A DNA stretch of 64,000 nt from contig CAISBR010000030.1 in NCBI GenBank assembly GCA_903883645.1, positions 26,746 through 90,745 of the forward strand, read 5' to 3'. Source of the stretch: an uncultured Myxococcales bacterium (GTDB lineage Bacteria > Myxococcota_A > UBA9042). This document shows positions 46,161 to 55,600 of the stretch, one piece after another; within the stretch, counting starts at the first letter, position 1, and each line of letters begins with the position of its first letter. The notes beneath the pieces are model-generated. The model ran no database searches. It had not been told where the DNA came from and worked only from the letters and a program-made list of their open reading frames with translations. The position numbers were made by a program, and so were the translations under genes.

Positions 46161-46496
46161 CTAGTCGTCGTCATCGACGCCGGGGATGGTATACCGCGCG
46201 GTAGGGATGGCCTTCAAGCGTGCCAGTGGAATTCGCTTGCCAGTGCGCTCACAGAGGCCGTAGGTGCCTGCGTCCATACGTGCGAGCGCGGCCTCGATGT
46301 CGGTCAGTTCTTTGCGGCCGCTGTCGTCGAGCGCCTGCATGACTTCTTCGCCATCGACCTCGTTGGCCAGATCTTCAAAATCCTGGGCGCGCGGGCCATC
46401 CGTGCGACGTAGAGCAACCTCTAGCTCAGTGATACGCTGTTGCACAAATGCCAGCCGCGCCTCAAGCGCGGCACGGATGTCGGAGTAGTCTTGCAT
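46161..46496 (-). CDS. DksA/TraR-type protein lacking most zinc-finger cysteines
   Basis: The 111-residue protein has the DksA plan: a coiled coil (LEARLAFVQQRITELEVALRR), an acidic coil tip (EEVMQALDDSGRKELTDIEAAL), then AALARMDAGTYGLCERTGKRIPLARLKAIPTARY. Canonical DksA has four zinc cysteines; here only one (GLCERTG) remains, so no zinc site is expected. The ATG at 46496 has AAGGA at six bases; longer starts add 32 poorly conserved residues. DksA-like proteins tune RNA polymerase with ppGpp. It could act like DksA2, which also lacks zinc cysteines. Confidence 0.8.
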   Translation of the reverse strand: MQDYSDIRAALEARLAFVQQRITELEVALRRTDGPRAQDFEDLANEVDGEEVMQALDDSGRKELTDIEAALARMDAGTYGLCERTGKRIPLARLKAIPTARYTIPGVDDDD

Positions 46497-46618
46497 GGCG
46501 TTCCTTGCGGTAGCCGGCGCGGTCTCGCTTGTGGGCGGCCGCCTCGTCACCTGCAAGAAATCTAGCACGGGCGCCGCGGGGTTGGGCCGCACGGCAGTCG
46601 CCCCAGGTCATAGAGTGG

Positions 46619-48097
46619 TCACGCGCAACGCTGCAAAGTTCGCGCCCAATTGGCCTTGAGCGCGGTAGTGGCCTCGGCGGGGCCGGGCTCGAACACCCGC
46701 TGCATTTTCCAGGCGGCGCGGGCACTGTCGAGGCTCGCGAACCAGCCGACGCCGATGCCGGCCAAGATGGCGGCGCCCAAGGCCGTCGTTTCGACTACTT
46801 CGGGGCGCACTACCCGGCACTGCAACAGATCCGCTTGAATTTGCATCAGAAGATCGTTCTGACTCGCGCCACCATCGACACGCAGCTCAGCCAGGCGTTG
46901 CCCTAGGTCCTTCTCCATCGCATCCAGCAAGTCGGCACACGACAAGGCGATACCTTCGAGCGTCGCCCGCGCCAGATGGGCCTTGGTGGCGCCGCGGGTA
47001 AGGCCCGCAATCAGGCCGCGCGCCTGCGGATTCCAGTGTGGGGCCCCCAGACCGACCAGCGCGGGCACAAATGTAACGCCAAGTGAGTCGGGCACTGATA
47101 GGGCCAGCGCCTCGATTTGATGCGCAGAGTCAATGATTTGCAGCCCATCGCGCAGCCACTGCACCGCGGCGCCTGCGATGAACACGGCCCCCTCGAGCGC
47201 ATAGTCGAACTGGTCGCCGACTTGCCACGCCACGGTGGTCAGCAGGCCATGCTGCGACGCCACCCGCTGGCCACCGGTGTGCATGAGCAAGAAAGCCCCT
47301 GTACCGTAAGTACATTTTGCCATACCCGGCTGAATGCACAGCTGCCCGCACAGCGCCGCCTGCTGGTCGCCCGCCATGCCCGCCACCGGGATACCGTCGG
47401 GAAGTCCCGGCACGCCGCGGGTATGGCCATATACCTCGGCCGACGACTTAACTTGTGGCAACAGCGACTTAGGGACGTTCAGCAAGCTGCACAGCTCGTC
47501 GCTCCACTGCCGCGCGCCGATGTCGTAGAGCAGGGTGCGCGAGGCATTCGACGGGTCGGTCACATGGACCGCGCCGCCCGTCAGCCGCCACACGAGCAGG
47601 GTATCCACCGTGCCAAAGGCCAGCTCGCCGCGATCCGCTTGGGCCCGCGCATCGGGCACGTGATCGAGCAGCCATGCCACCTTGGTACCCGAAAAGTACG
47701 CATCGATGGGCAGCCCGGTCAGCGCCCGGACGCGGTCTTCGTGCCCCGCAGCCTTCAGCGCGTCGCACACCGGGGCGGTACGCCGGCACTGCCACACAAT
47801 CGCGTCGTGAATCGCCTTACCAGTCGAGCGGTTCCACACGGTCGTCGTTTCGCGTTGGTTGGTAATGCCGATGGCCGCGATGGCGCTGCCGCTGACGCCC
47901 GTGGCCGTGAGCACACCGGCAATCGCGTCGAGGCACGAGCTCCAAATCGCTTCGGGGTCGTGCGACACCCAGCCGGGTTGCGGATAAAGCTGTGGAAATT
48001 CACAATTGACCTTGCCCACCACCCGCAGTTCGCGGTCGATAAGCAGCGCGGTCGAGCCCGTGGTGCCTTGGTCGATGGCCAAAACGTAGTTCTTCAT
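46619..48097 (-). CDS. glpK: glycerol kinase
   Basis: The 492-residue FGGY kinase phosphorylates glycerol to glycerol-3-phosphate. Motifs: AIDQGTTGSTALLID at the start, NQRETTTVWNRSTGKAIHDAIVWQ, GIPVAGMAGDQQAALCGQ, TYGTGAFLLMHTG, and ARATLEGIALSCADLLDAM with LRVDGGASQNDLLMQIQADLL. The start is a clear ATG. No glpF or glpD is next to it. The GH25 gene ends 26 bases upstream on the same strand. Confidence 0.96.
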   Translation of the reverse strand: MKNYVLAIDQGTTGSTALLIDRELRVVGKVNCEFPQLYPQPGWVSHDPEAIWSSCLDAIAGVLTATGVSGSAIAAIGITNQRETTTVWNRSTGKAIHDAIVWQCRRTAPVCDALKAAGHEDRVRALTGLPIDAYFSGTKVAWLLDHVPDARAQADRGELAFGTVDTLLVWRLTGGAVHVTDPSNASRTLLYDIGARQWSDELCSLLNVPKSLLPQVKSSAEVYGHTRGVPGLPDGIPVAGMAGDQQAALCGQLCIQPGMAKCTYGTGAFLLMHTGGQRVASQHGLLTTVAWQVGDQFDYALEGAVFIAGAAVQWLRDGLQIIDSAHQIEALALSVPDSLGVTFVPALVGLGAPHWNPQARGLIAGLTRGATKAHLARATLEGIALSCADLLDAMEKDLGQRLAELRVDGGASQNDLLMQIQADLLQCRVVRPEVVETTALGAAILAGIGVGWFASLDSARAAWKMQRVFEPGPAEATTALKANWARTLQRCA

Positions 48098-48123
48098 GCG
48101 AACCTGCCTGCGATCGTGGTGGT

Positions 48124-50001
48124 TTATTGCTTAGCGGTCGTGCTGCGGCGGCGGGCCACCAGTGCCGTGCAGAGGCCGAGCACGCTGGCCCAGGCCAGGC
48201 TGCTGCTGCCTATGGGGCGCGCGCTGCAGCCGCTGGCGGGCGCGGCATTGGGCACCGCCTGGCTGACCGTGTCGCCGGTCGCATCGCCGCCGCTAAGGCC
48301 CGCGCCGTCGTCGCCGCCCATGCCCGGTTCTTGGCTCGAGCTCGCGTCGTCGCTGCCGGGGATGCTGCCGGCGTCGGTCTCGGGCAAGGGCTTGCAACTG
48401 GGTGGAATTGTGTTGCTATCGCAGGCGCTGCCGGGCGGGCACGCTTCGCTGGTGGCGACCCCCTGGCTGCTGCAGTGGAGCAGCGCGCCATCGCTGCCGC
48501 AGACGTCGTGCGCGGCCGTCAAGTTGGGCGGGTTGGGTACGCACACGCTCGCCGCGCACAGGGCCCCGCCGCTGCCGCCGCTGCCCGGGACCTCGACGCA
48601 GACCTCTTCGCCCTTCTTGCACGTGGCCTTGACCAGCTGGCCTTCGCTGCACACGCCGATAGCCATGGCGCCGCCGTCGGCCAAGCAGACTGTGGCCGAG
48701 CCGCTGGCGGGGCAGACCGTGTCGACGCAGTGCGGGCCCTGGGCGCTGAGGATGCACATGGCACCCGGCTTGACCGCGCAGTCCGTGGTGCCGCAGTCGC
48801 TGCCTACGACCTTGGACCCGTCGCAAGTGGGCGTGCAGCCTTTGGGTTTGCAGATCGCCGCGCCGCCGCCCGCGGGCATTTGGCAGGTGCTGTCGCCGAC
48901 GCATGGCTTCGGGGTGATGTCGCCGTTGGTTGCGCAGGTGTAGCGTTTGCCGTCGGGTAGGCAGACGTCGCCGGCGACAGGAGCGCTGCTCGCATCTTTG
49001 GCGCAAAACGCCGAGACGCACTTGGCGGCAGCACCGGCGGCGGTCGAGCAGAAGGCGCCGTATGCGCTGCAGTCGCCCTTGGTTAGCGTGCCGTCTTTGC
49101 AGGCGCCCAAAATTGCGTTGTTGGTCGAGGGCAGGCACACGCTCGAATTGCCCTTGGCGGGGCAGTACTTCGACACGCAGCGCAGGCCCACGCTGTCGTT
49201 GACGCAGGTCGATTCGCTGGGGGCGCAGTCGCTTTTGCTGCAGTCGGCCTTGGTCATGACTGTGCCGCTGCAAGCTGGGGTGCACGCTGGTGGCGCGGTG
49301 TCGCCGCTAAAGGTGTCGATGGCCGCCGTGGTGCCGTTCCAGAGGTCCATGTCGACATTGCCCGTGATGCCCGAGACGCTGCCGGTCGACGAATACTGCC
49401 AGAAATACCACTTCTTCCATGGGCTGGCGATGTTGGGGCAGCAGTTGCTGCAGTACTGGGCGTGCCACAGCGGCGAGCTGACGTAGGCCGACGAATTGAC
49501 GTTCCCTTCCCAGAAGTAAGCGCCCGTGTAGATGATGGGGTTGCGGCCCGTGACGGCCTTGACGTGGTCGATCCACTTGCCGACCGCCGTGGCGAGGGCG
49601 GCTTGGCTGACCTTGGGGTTGCCGACCGACTCCACGTCGATGACGGGGGGGAGATCGCCGGCCTTCAGCGTGCCCATTTTGGCAATCATGACATCGGCTT
49701 GCTTGACGGGGTCGATGTCGGGCTCAAAGAACTGGTACACGCCGCAGTGCAAGCCCTGGTCGTGGCAGCCTTTCCAGTTGGCGTCGAACTTGGTGTCGAC
49801 CGCTAGGGCGTGGGCGGCGCGCATGATCACGTATTTCTTGCCGGATGTCTTGACCTTGGCCCAGTCGATGGTGCCTTGCCAATACGACACGTCGATGCCG
49901 GGTAGGGTGTCGGCGCCGGGGCAGACCACGGTCTTGGCGAAGCCGGTGGTGGGCAGCAGTAGGGTCGCAACTAGGCAGCTAAGAAGGAGTTTGCGGCTCA
50001 T
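48124..50001 (-). CDS. secreted GH25 lysozyme-like protein with Cys-rich repeats and MYXO-CTERM-type tail
   Basis: The 625-residue protein has a signal peptide (LLLSCLVATLLLPTTGFA). Residues ~30-230 are a GH25 muramidase: GIDVSYWQGTIDWAKVK (catalytic Asp37) and PPVIDVESVG (Asp/Glu pair) with YTGAYFWEG and WQYSSTGSVSGI. Then come six to eight Cys-rich modules (TPACSGTVMTKADCS, CLPDGKRYTC) and a C-terminal MYXO-CTERM-type tail: GCSARP, a hydrophobic helix and RRR. The tail predicts surface anchoring by the myxobacterial sorting system. The start overlaps the upstream stop (ATGA), so the two genes are coupled. Confidence 0.85.
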   Translation of the reverse strand: MSRKLLLSCLVATLLLPTTGFAKTVVCPGADTLPGIDVSYWQGTIDWAKVKTSGKKYVIMRAAHALAVDTKFDANWKGCHDQGLHCGVYQFFEPDIDPVKQADVMIAKMGTLKAGDLPPVIDVESVGNPKVSQAALATAVGKWIDHVKAVTGRNPIIYTGAYFWEGNVNSSAYVSSPLWHAQYCSNCCPNIASPWKKWYFWQYSSTGSVSGITGNVDMDLWNGTTAAIDTFSGDTAPPACTPACSGTVMTKADCSKSDCAPSESTCVNDSVGLRCVSKYCPAKGNSSVCLPSTNNAILGACKDGTLTKGDCSAYGAFCSTAAGAAAKCVSAFCAKDASSAPVAGDVCLPDGKRYTCATNGDITPKPCVGDSTCQMPAGGGAAICKPKGCTPTCDGSKVVGSDCGTTDCAVKPGAMCILSAQGPHCVDTVCPASGSATVCLADGGAMAIGVCSEGQLVKATCKKGEEVCVEVPGSGGSGGALCAASVCVPNPPNLTAAHDVCGSDGALLHCSSQGVATSEACPPGSACDSNTIPPSCKPLPETDAGSIPGSDDASSSQEPGMGGDDGAGLSGGDATGDTVSQAVPNAAPASGCSARPIGSSSLAWASVLGLCTALVARRRSTTAKQ

Positions 50002-50528
50002 TTGCGGCCTCGCGCGGTCAACTCGGTCGCACGGGCTGCCGTGTCCATCGCGGCTTCAAAGGCCAGCGCCCAGCCGTCTTTGGTGTGCCGTAGCAGCACC
50101 AGCAGCGCATCGCCCGACTTGGGCGGCCGCGAAAGTGTAGTCGCCATACCCACTTTCTCGGGCATGGGGCAAGGCGAGTGGCCGTTGCACGCCCGCACCG
50201 CCTGCAGATCCAGGCGCCAGGCCGGTTCGTCGACCAGCAGCAGCTGACCCGCAGTAATACCTTTGCCTTTCAGCACTTGCTCGACCTTCAGCCGCCACTG
50301 CAGCCGGGCAAACGGCGGCGTGCCACTGGCGGGCTGCTCCGTCTGCTCGGTCAGCTTGGCGTCGGCCGTCGCCACCACCACCGCATCGGCACTTTTCGCG
50401 GCAGTCTGCAACCTTACGCGGTGGGACTCGGCCTGCGCCGGCACGGCCAGCACGATCGGCAACACTCCAAACAGCAAGAAAGTATGGCGGAGCACGGGCC
50501 CTCGGCGAGCGCAACAGCGCCCAGTCAC
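49998..50528 (-). CDS. exported hypothetical protein, coupled to the GH25 gene
   Basis: About 176 residues with a signal peptide (LLFGVLPIVLAVPAQA). A start at GTG 50495 gives a more usual signal and may be the true one. The mature part (SADAVVVATADAKLTEQ, QVLKGKGITAGQLLLVDEPAW) shows a small beta-rich domain with a pattern of many exported hypothetical proteins in myxobacteria. No family is recognised. The stop overlaps the GH25 start by four bases, so translation is coupled. Confidence 0.65.
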   Translation of the reverse strand: MTGRCCARRGPVLRHTFLLFGVLPIVLAVPAQAESHRVRLQTAAKSADAVVVATADAKLTEQTEQPASGTPPFARLQWRLKVEQVLKGKGITAGQLLLVDEPAWRLDLQAVRACNGHSPCPMPEKVGMATTLSRPPKSGDALLVLLRHTKDGWALAFEAAMDTAARATELTARGRK

Positions 50529-50570
50529 CGCAGGGTGCCTCGCGCCGCCCGCGGAATCAAGGAGGACCGG

Positions 50571-51620
50571 CTAGTTCGCAGCTTTTATCTTAGATGTCGA
50601 TGGCTTGGCGTGGCCGCGCTTCTGCCGCGCTAGCTCTTCGGCCTCGGGGTCGCCCTTGGTCTCGAACGACAGGAACTCGCCCGCCGCGGGCCGCTTCCAG
50701 TGGACGAAGTCGCGGTAGCCATGCACCCAGGGCTTCTGCAGCCAACTCAGGTAGTTCAGGGCCGGTTGTAGATTGTACGAATAGTCAAAGTTCCAGTCCC
50801 AGGTCGACACAGTGCGAATCACCAAGCTCCGGTCGTCAAAGCCCAGCGCCTGCAGATTGGCGCGAAACTGCTTGGAATAGCTCCAGTAGTTCTCTGCGTT
50901 CGACAGGTAGATCGCCCGCACCGGTTGGCCCATGGCCTTGGCCGCAGCGGCGATGCTAGTCACGCCCTTGTCGGCGAGCAGGTCGACGCGCATGGCCCGC
51001 AGGCGGCCACCGGTCACCAAACTGCGCACATAGCCGTACGTCTCGAGATCATTTAAGAAACACTGGGCCTTGGCCTTGCTAAAGCCCTTGCTCACCCGCT
51101 GCAGTCGCTCGGCGATGCGACCGCGCTGCCGCTTGTAAAACTTAGTAAGCTCATTGGCTTGTGGATCAGCGGCGAGTCGCTTGCTCAATACCGCGGCGCC
51201 AGCGGTCTCGTCGTTCCACAGCTTGATAAACGCCTCGTTGTCGGCCGCCTCGGCGAAGAAGGCAAAATAGATCTTATGTAATTCAACTACTAAGTCGTCG
51301 TAGTCGGTCAGCCATGCCACCTGCGGCCGCACCATGCCCAGCAAGATGTAGGCCTGATCCGACCCCACGCCCAGATAGGCGCCGCCAAGTGGCTTGATTT
51401 TGGGCGCATACAGGTCAAGGTGCCACTCGTTGCCCACCAGGTAGTGCTTATTCTCAAGCCCGGGCGCTTGACCGAGCAGCGTCTTGGGCGCGGGGTCTTC
51501 AACCGGCGCGGCCAGTTGCGCGCGGCCAGCGGCATCGAGGGGTGGCAGGGGCTCGGCGTGGGCAGCCGTGGCGGCCAAAAGCAGACCAGCAAAAAGAAAA
51601 CGCAGCATAGTCAGGATCAT
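50571..51620 (-). CDS. exported LIC_10091-like protein
   Basis: The 349-residue protein has a signal peptide (LRFLFAGLLLAATAAHA). The mature part has the pattern I associate with the LIC_10091 group: LVGNEWHLDLYAPKIKPLGG, LGVGSDQAYILLGMVRPQ, DLVVELHKIYFAFF, YGYVRSLVTGGRLRAM and AIYLSNAENYWSY. These exported proteins are widespread in delta-proteobacteria and spirochaetes; the fold recalls a methyltransferase but no function is known. Starts at 51620 or 51608 are both possible. It overlaps the upstream methyltransferase gene by four bases (ATGA), so translation is coupled. Confidence 0.68.
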   Translation of the reverse strand: MILTMLRFLFAGLLLAATAAHAEPLPPLDAAGRAQLAAPVEDPAPKTLLGQAPGLENKHYLVGNEWHLDLYAPKIKPLGGAYLGVGSDQAYILLGMVRPQVAWLTDYDDLVVELHKIYFAFFAEAADNEAFIKLWNDETAGAAVLSKRLAADPQANELTKFYKRQRGRIAERLQRVSKGFSKAKAQCFLNDLETYGYVRSLVTGGRLRAMRVDLLADKGVTSIAAAAKAMGQPVRAIYLSNAENYWSYSKQFRANLQALGFDDRSLVIRTVSTWDWNFDYSYNLQPALNYLSWLQKPWVHGYRDFVHWKRPAAGEFLSFETKGDPEAEELARQKRGHAKPSTSKIKAAN

Positions 51621-52564
51621 TCCTCGGTTCGGGTAGGTTCGGGTGCGCGGCCATCGGCGGTGACTAGGCCAAGTTCGGTCAGCAGTCGCATTGGCAAAGG
51701 CGGCAATTGATCAAGCAAGTCATTTAGTTGCCGTAGCGCCAGCGGATTGCGGTTCTGCACCTTGCGGGCCAGCAGCACCTCGTTCTTGAGCGAGTGCTCC
51801 CAGCCGGTCAGTTCCGTGACCGTGACTTGGTAGCCGTGGGCCTCGAGCACCAGCCCGCGCAGCACATTGGTCAAATGCGCACCAAATTCGCGGCGATGCA
51901 TGGGGTGTCGCCACAGCGGCCCCAAGGGCGTGCGCACGGCGCTACCGCCACCTAGCAGCCGCGCCAGCTCAGCCTGACAGCAGGGAACCACAGCGATCAC
52001 CGGCGCTTGCTGGCTAATGCCCAACAGCAGTGCGTCGTCCGTCGCGGTATCGCACGCGTGCAACGCCACCACTGCCTCGACCTTGCGGCCGGCCAGCTCG
52101 GGCACCTGCCCCTGTTGCAGCGCGGCCACGCTGGCCTCGGCGATGTGCATGCGCGAAAACCCAAGCTCGTTAGCGCGTTGCCGCACCCGCGCCACCAGGT
52201 CGCTGCGCGTCTCTACGCCCCACAATTCGCCGCGCCCGAGTGGCCCCAGCAGCAGCTCGTACAGCACAAAGCCCAGGTAACCATTGCCCGCGCCGGCATC
52301 GACCAGCAGCGGCGCCGCGTCGGGCTCCCCGTCTGCCGAGATCCACAGCGGCTCGAGCAGTGGCCGCAATAAGCCATACAAGTGATTGATTTGCTTTAAC
52401 TTACGCAGCGCATCGGCGTTGAGGTCCCCGCCGCGTGTCAGCAGATGCAGGGCCTGCAGCAGCTTGGGCGACTGCTCGGGCAGCAGGGCGCTCTGCACTT
52501 GCGAGGCGGGCAACGCTTGACGCGCCTTGGGTTCAGATTTTGGCGTTTGCTTGATATTTGTCAA
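51617..52564 (-). CDS. SAM-dependent methyltransferase (Methyltransf_32-like)
   Basis: The 315-residue protein has the SAM loop LLVDAGAGNGYLGFVLYELL, then VVALHACDTATDDALLLG and the VPCCQAEL motif, which is the Methyltransf_32 pattern. The C-terminal EVLLARKV portion completes the fold. It could act on tRNA/rRNA or small molecules. The start is a TTG at 52564 with a weak ribosome site; a GTG 21 codons further in (about 52501) is a possible alternative. It is translationally coupled to the LIC_10091-like gene. Confidence 0.78.
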   Translation of the reverse strand: MTNIKQTPKSEPKARQALPASQVQSALLPEQSPKLLQALHLLTRGGDLNADALRKLKQINHLYGLLRPLLEPLWISADGEPDAAPLLVDAGAGNGYLGFVLYELLLGPLGRGELWGVETRSDLVARVRQRANELGFSRMHIAEASVAALQQGQVPELAGRKVEAVVALHACDTATDDALLLGISQQAPVIAVVPCCQAELARLLGGGSAVRTPLGPLWRHPMHRREFGAHLTNVLRGLVLEAHGYQVTVTELTGWEHSLKNEVLLARKVQNRNPLALRQLNDLLDQLPPLPMRLLTELGLVTADGRAPEPTRTEE

Positions 52565-52611
52565 CTACTTATCTGTCTACTTTTCGCCCAGCTTGGCGAC
52601 TATCTAGGGGG

Positions 52612-55600
52612 TTAGTCTTGGGCACCGCGCAACCGATGCGTCAAAACACGAATAATACCGCGGGCTAGTGCCGGGTGCATGTCGAGCAGGTCTTGGAAGT
52701 CGTCGCGCGAGATGGCGAGCAGGTCTACGTCCGTCTGGGCGCGGGCACTGGCCATCCGCGGCTCTTGGTCGAGCAAGGCCATCTCGCCAAAACACTCTTT
52801 CGTGCCTAGAGTTGCGATGTGTTCGCTACCCTTGCAGATGTCGATGCTGCCTTCGAGGATCACGTAGAGGTGGTTGCCCGGCTGCCCTTCGGCAAAAACC
52901 AGGTCGCCGCCCTCGACATGGACGTGTTGCACGATCTCAGCCACCGGCAGCAGCTGCTCGCCCGAGAGGTCGCTGAGCAAGGGTACACCCTTCAGCAAGA
53001 ACACCAAGTCCATGGGATCACGGGTCATTCGGCCTCCTTGCTCGGCTTGCGTCCAGGCCCACACGCGACCTAGCCAGGGGTCGGCACCGCTGAGCAGGCT
53101 GACGACCACGCTGCCATCGCTCAAGTCGCCGTCGTCGCTGGTCGCACTGGGGTCCACGCGCTCGACCAAGGCCACAAAAGGCTTGAGTTCTTCGTCGCCT
53201 AGGTGCTGATCGAGCAGCTCGATGGCGTTAGAGCGAACCCGCTGGTGCTCGCTGTGGTAGTGCAGGTAGGCCCGGTGCAGCGGCGCGCGGGCACCCAGCT
53301 GGCCAAGTAGGCGGAACGCCCGCATTTCGCTCTGCAAACGCAGCGCCGCGAGCTCGCCCGCAAAGAACTTAAGCTTGGCGGAATCGCCGCGCGTGCGCAC
53401 ATCGACGCGCTGCAAGAGCTGCAACGACTCGATTTCGTTTAGGACTCGCCCCCGCAGCCAGGCGTTCGTCGGGCGCGGCGCTTCGGGGTCGCGGGCCAGA
53501 CGCCACAGACTCTGCACAGCGTTGTTGCGCACCACCGACGCTTGGGATTCTGCCTGTTCCATCAGCAACTTGACTGCCGCCTGATTGCCAAAATGCTCGA
53601 CCACGCGCAGCAGACGCAGCTGAATCGCGACTCCAGGCGGCCGCTGCTGCAAGCGCGTGCGCACCAGTGCCACCAGCGCGGGCCCGTAGCGCATCAGGGC
53701 CGCCGACGCCGCCGAGACCAAGTCGCCGCGGCCAAGGCAGTCGATCAGCGGGTCGACGAATTCGGGAGCACCGATCTGCCCCATCGAAACCACAGCATTT
53801 AGGCGTACTTCGGGAGAGGGGTCGTGCAAAAGCTGCGCCAAACCCACTTGCGGCTCTTGGGCGTAGTAGCCCGAGATATAGGCCGCGCGCGCCCGCTGCT
53901 CGGGTACCGGACTCTGCATGTCGGCGCGCAGCTGGTCTTGCAACTGCTCGGCGAACACGTTGCCGCCCGCTTTGTGCAGCCACATGGTCGCGAGCCGCGC
54001 CACACCCAGGTCGGGGTGGTCGACCATACGCGAGACCTGGTCGATATGCTTCTCGTTCGGATAGTTCTGCAGCAGTCGCAGCACCTCGCGCAACACGGCC
54101 GGCGACCGATCGCGTTGCAGGAGCTCAAGGAGCGCCCCCTCGCCCGGGATGAGCTGCAGCTCGTTCATGAGCTCGAGCGCGCGACGGGCCACATCGGGCT
54201 CGCTGTTTAAGGCGGCGGGTAGCAAGTCATCGACATCCATCGGCAAACGTGAGTCGCGGATGATATCGAGGGCCGCTCGCACGTCGCGCACGTCGTCGGA
54301 CGCCAGCCGTTCGCGCACTTCGCCCATCGCCGACCGCAGCAGCAGTGCACGGGTCTGGGCATCTACGTCTGAATCGACGCGGCGGGCGCGCAGACCCTCG
54401 AAAAGCGCCTTGCGGTACCAGGGGTTCATCGACAGGCCGACCAGGACCACACCGATACAGGCCACTAGCGTAATCGGCGACAGCAGCGCCAAATTGGCAC
54501 TGTTAGGCTGAAAGAACAGCAAAACCAGCGATGTGCCGGCCGTGGCCACCCGGTAGACCACGCCGTCGATAAGGGTCTTGGCGCGCTCGCCCTTCTTGCT
54601 GTCGAGCGGGGCCACCAGCATCTGCATGGCATTGCGCGTCAAGGCGAATTGGAAGATGCGCTCGAGGAACGAGGTGGCGACGATGGCCCAGAACGGGTTG
54701 CCCAGGTCGAGTCGCGCCGCGCCAAAGTACCAAGCGCTGCCCATGCCGACGAAAATGGCGCTCGCCGAGATGGCCACGCCGATGCCGACGACGCGGACGA
54801 TGCGCGAAGTAGCTAAAAGTGCGACAAAAAATGCGACCGTGTTGGCGATGGCGTAGTAGCTGCCCAAGAATCCGGCCATCTCGTTGCGGCTGTAGTGCAG
54901 CTTGAGCTCGGTCGAGAACTGAAAATCGATAATCAGCGACGCCGTCTGCAGCAAAAAGACCAGGCCCGCGAGGCGAAGTAGCAGCGGGGAGGCGACGATC
55001 CCCTTGAAACCGCGCAGGATCTCGACTGCGACTTGCTTCTGCCCGGCTTCGTCTGTGCCTGGCCGAGGCAGCGCCACTTGGGCCATATCGTCGCCCGAGT
55101 GGGCGTCTAGATTCCACTGCAATTGCCGTATGATCGGCCGGACACGCAACAGCGGATAGATCAGCAGCACCAGCACGAGCCAGATCAGCTGCCGCGCCTC
55201 GACTACCCGCAGGCCTAGGCTGACGAGCCCACCGCCCACCGCCGCACCAAGGGTCGATAGTGCTGCAAAAACAGGGAAAAGCCGCTTGCCTTGCCGCGAC
55301 GGCAACAGCGCCGACGACATGTTCCAGCTTTGCACGAGCATCAGCTGTGACACGCCGGTGCCCCACACCAGCTGCGCCAGCGCCACGCCCTTGGGGTGCA
55401 GCGGGTAGGCAAAGTGCAGCAGCGCAAACGACACCAGCGCCACGGCGACGAGGCCCACAAACCGCGGCGCCAAGCTCACACGCTCGACCGCCCCGACATA
55501 GGCCATTGATATTACAGCTGTAAATACTGAACTCGCCAAGAACATGATCGGCAGCGCGCCTACGTCGTACTCGACCAGGAACGCCGTCTTGGTAAACGTG

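Noticed and set aside
47117..48943. 608-codon plus-strand open frame across glpK and the GH25 gene
   Set aside because: It spans two well-supported minus-strand genes in antisense, with low-complexity Arg/Pro/Ala composition and no recognisable motif.
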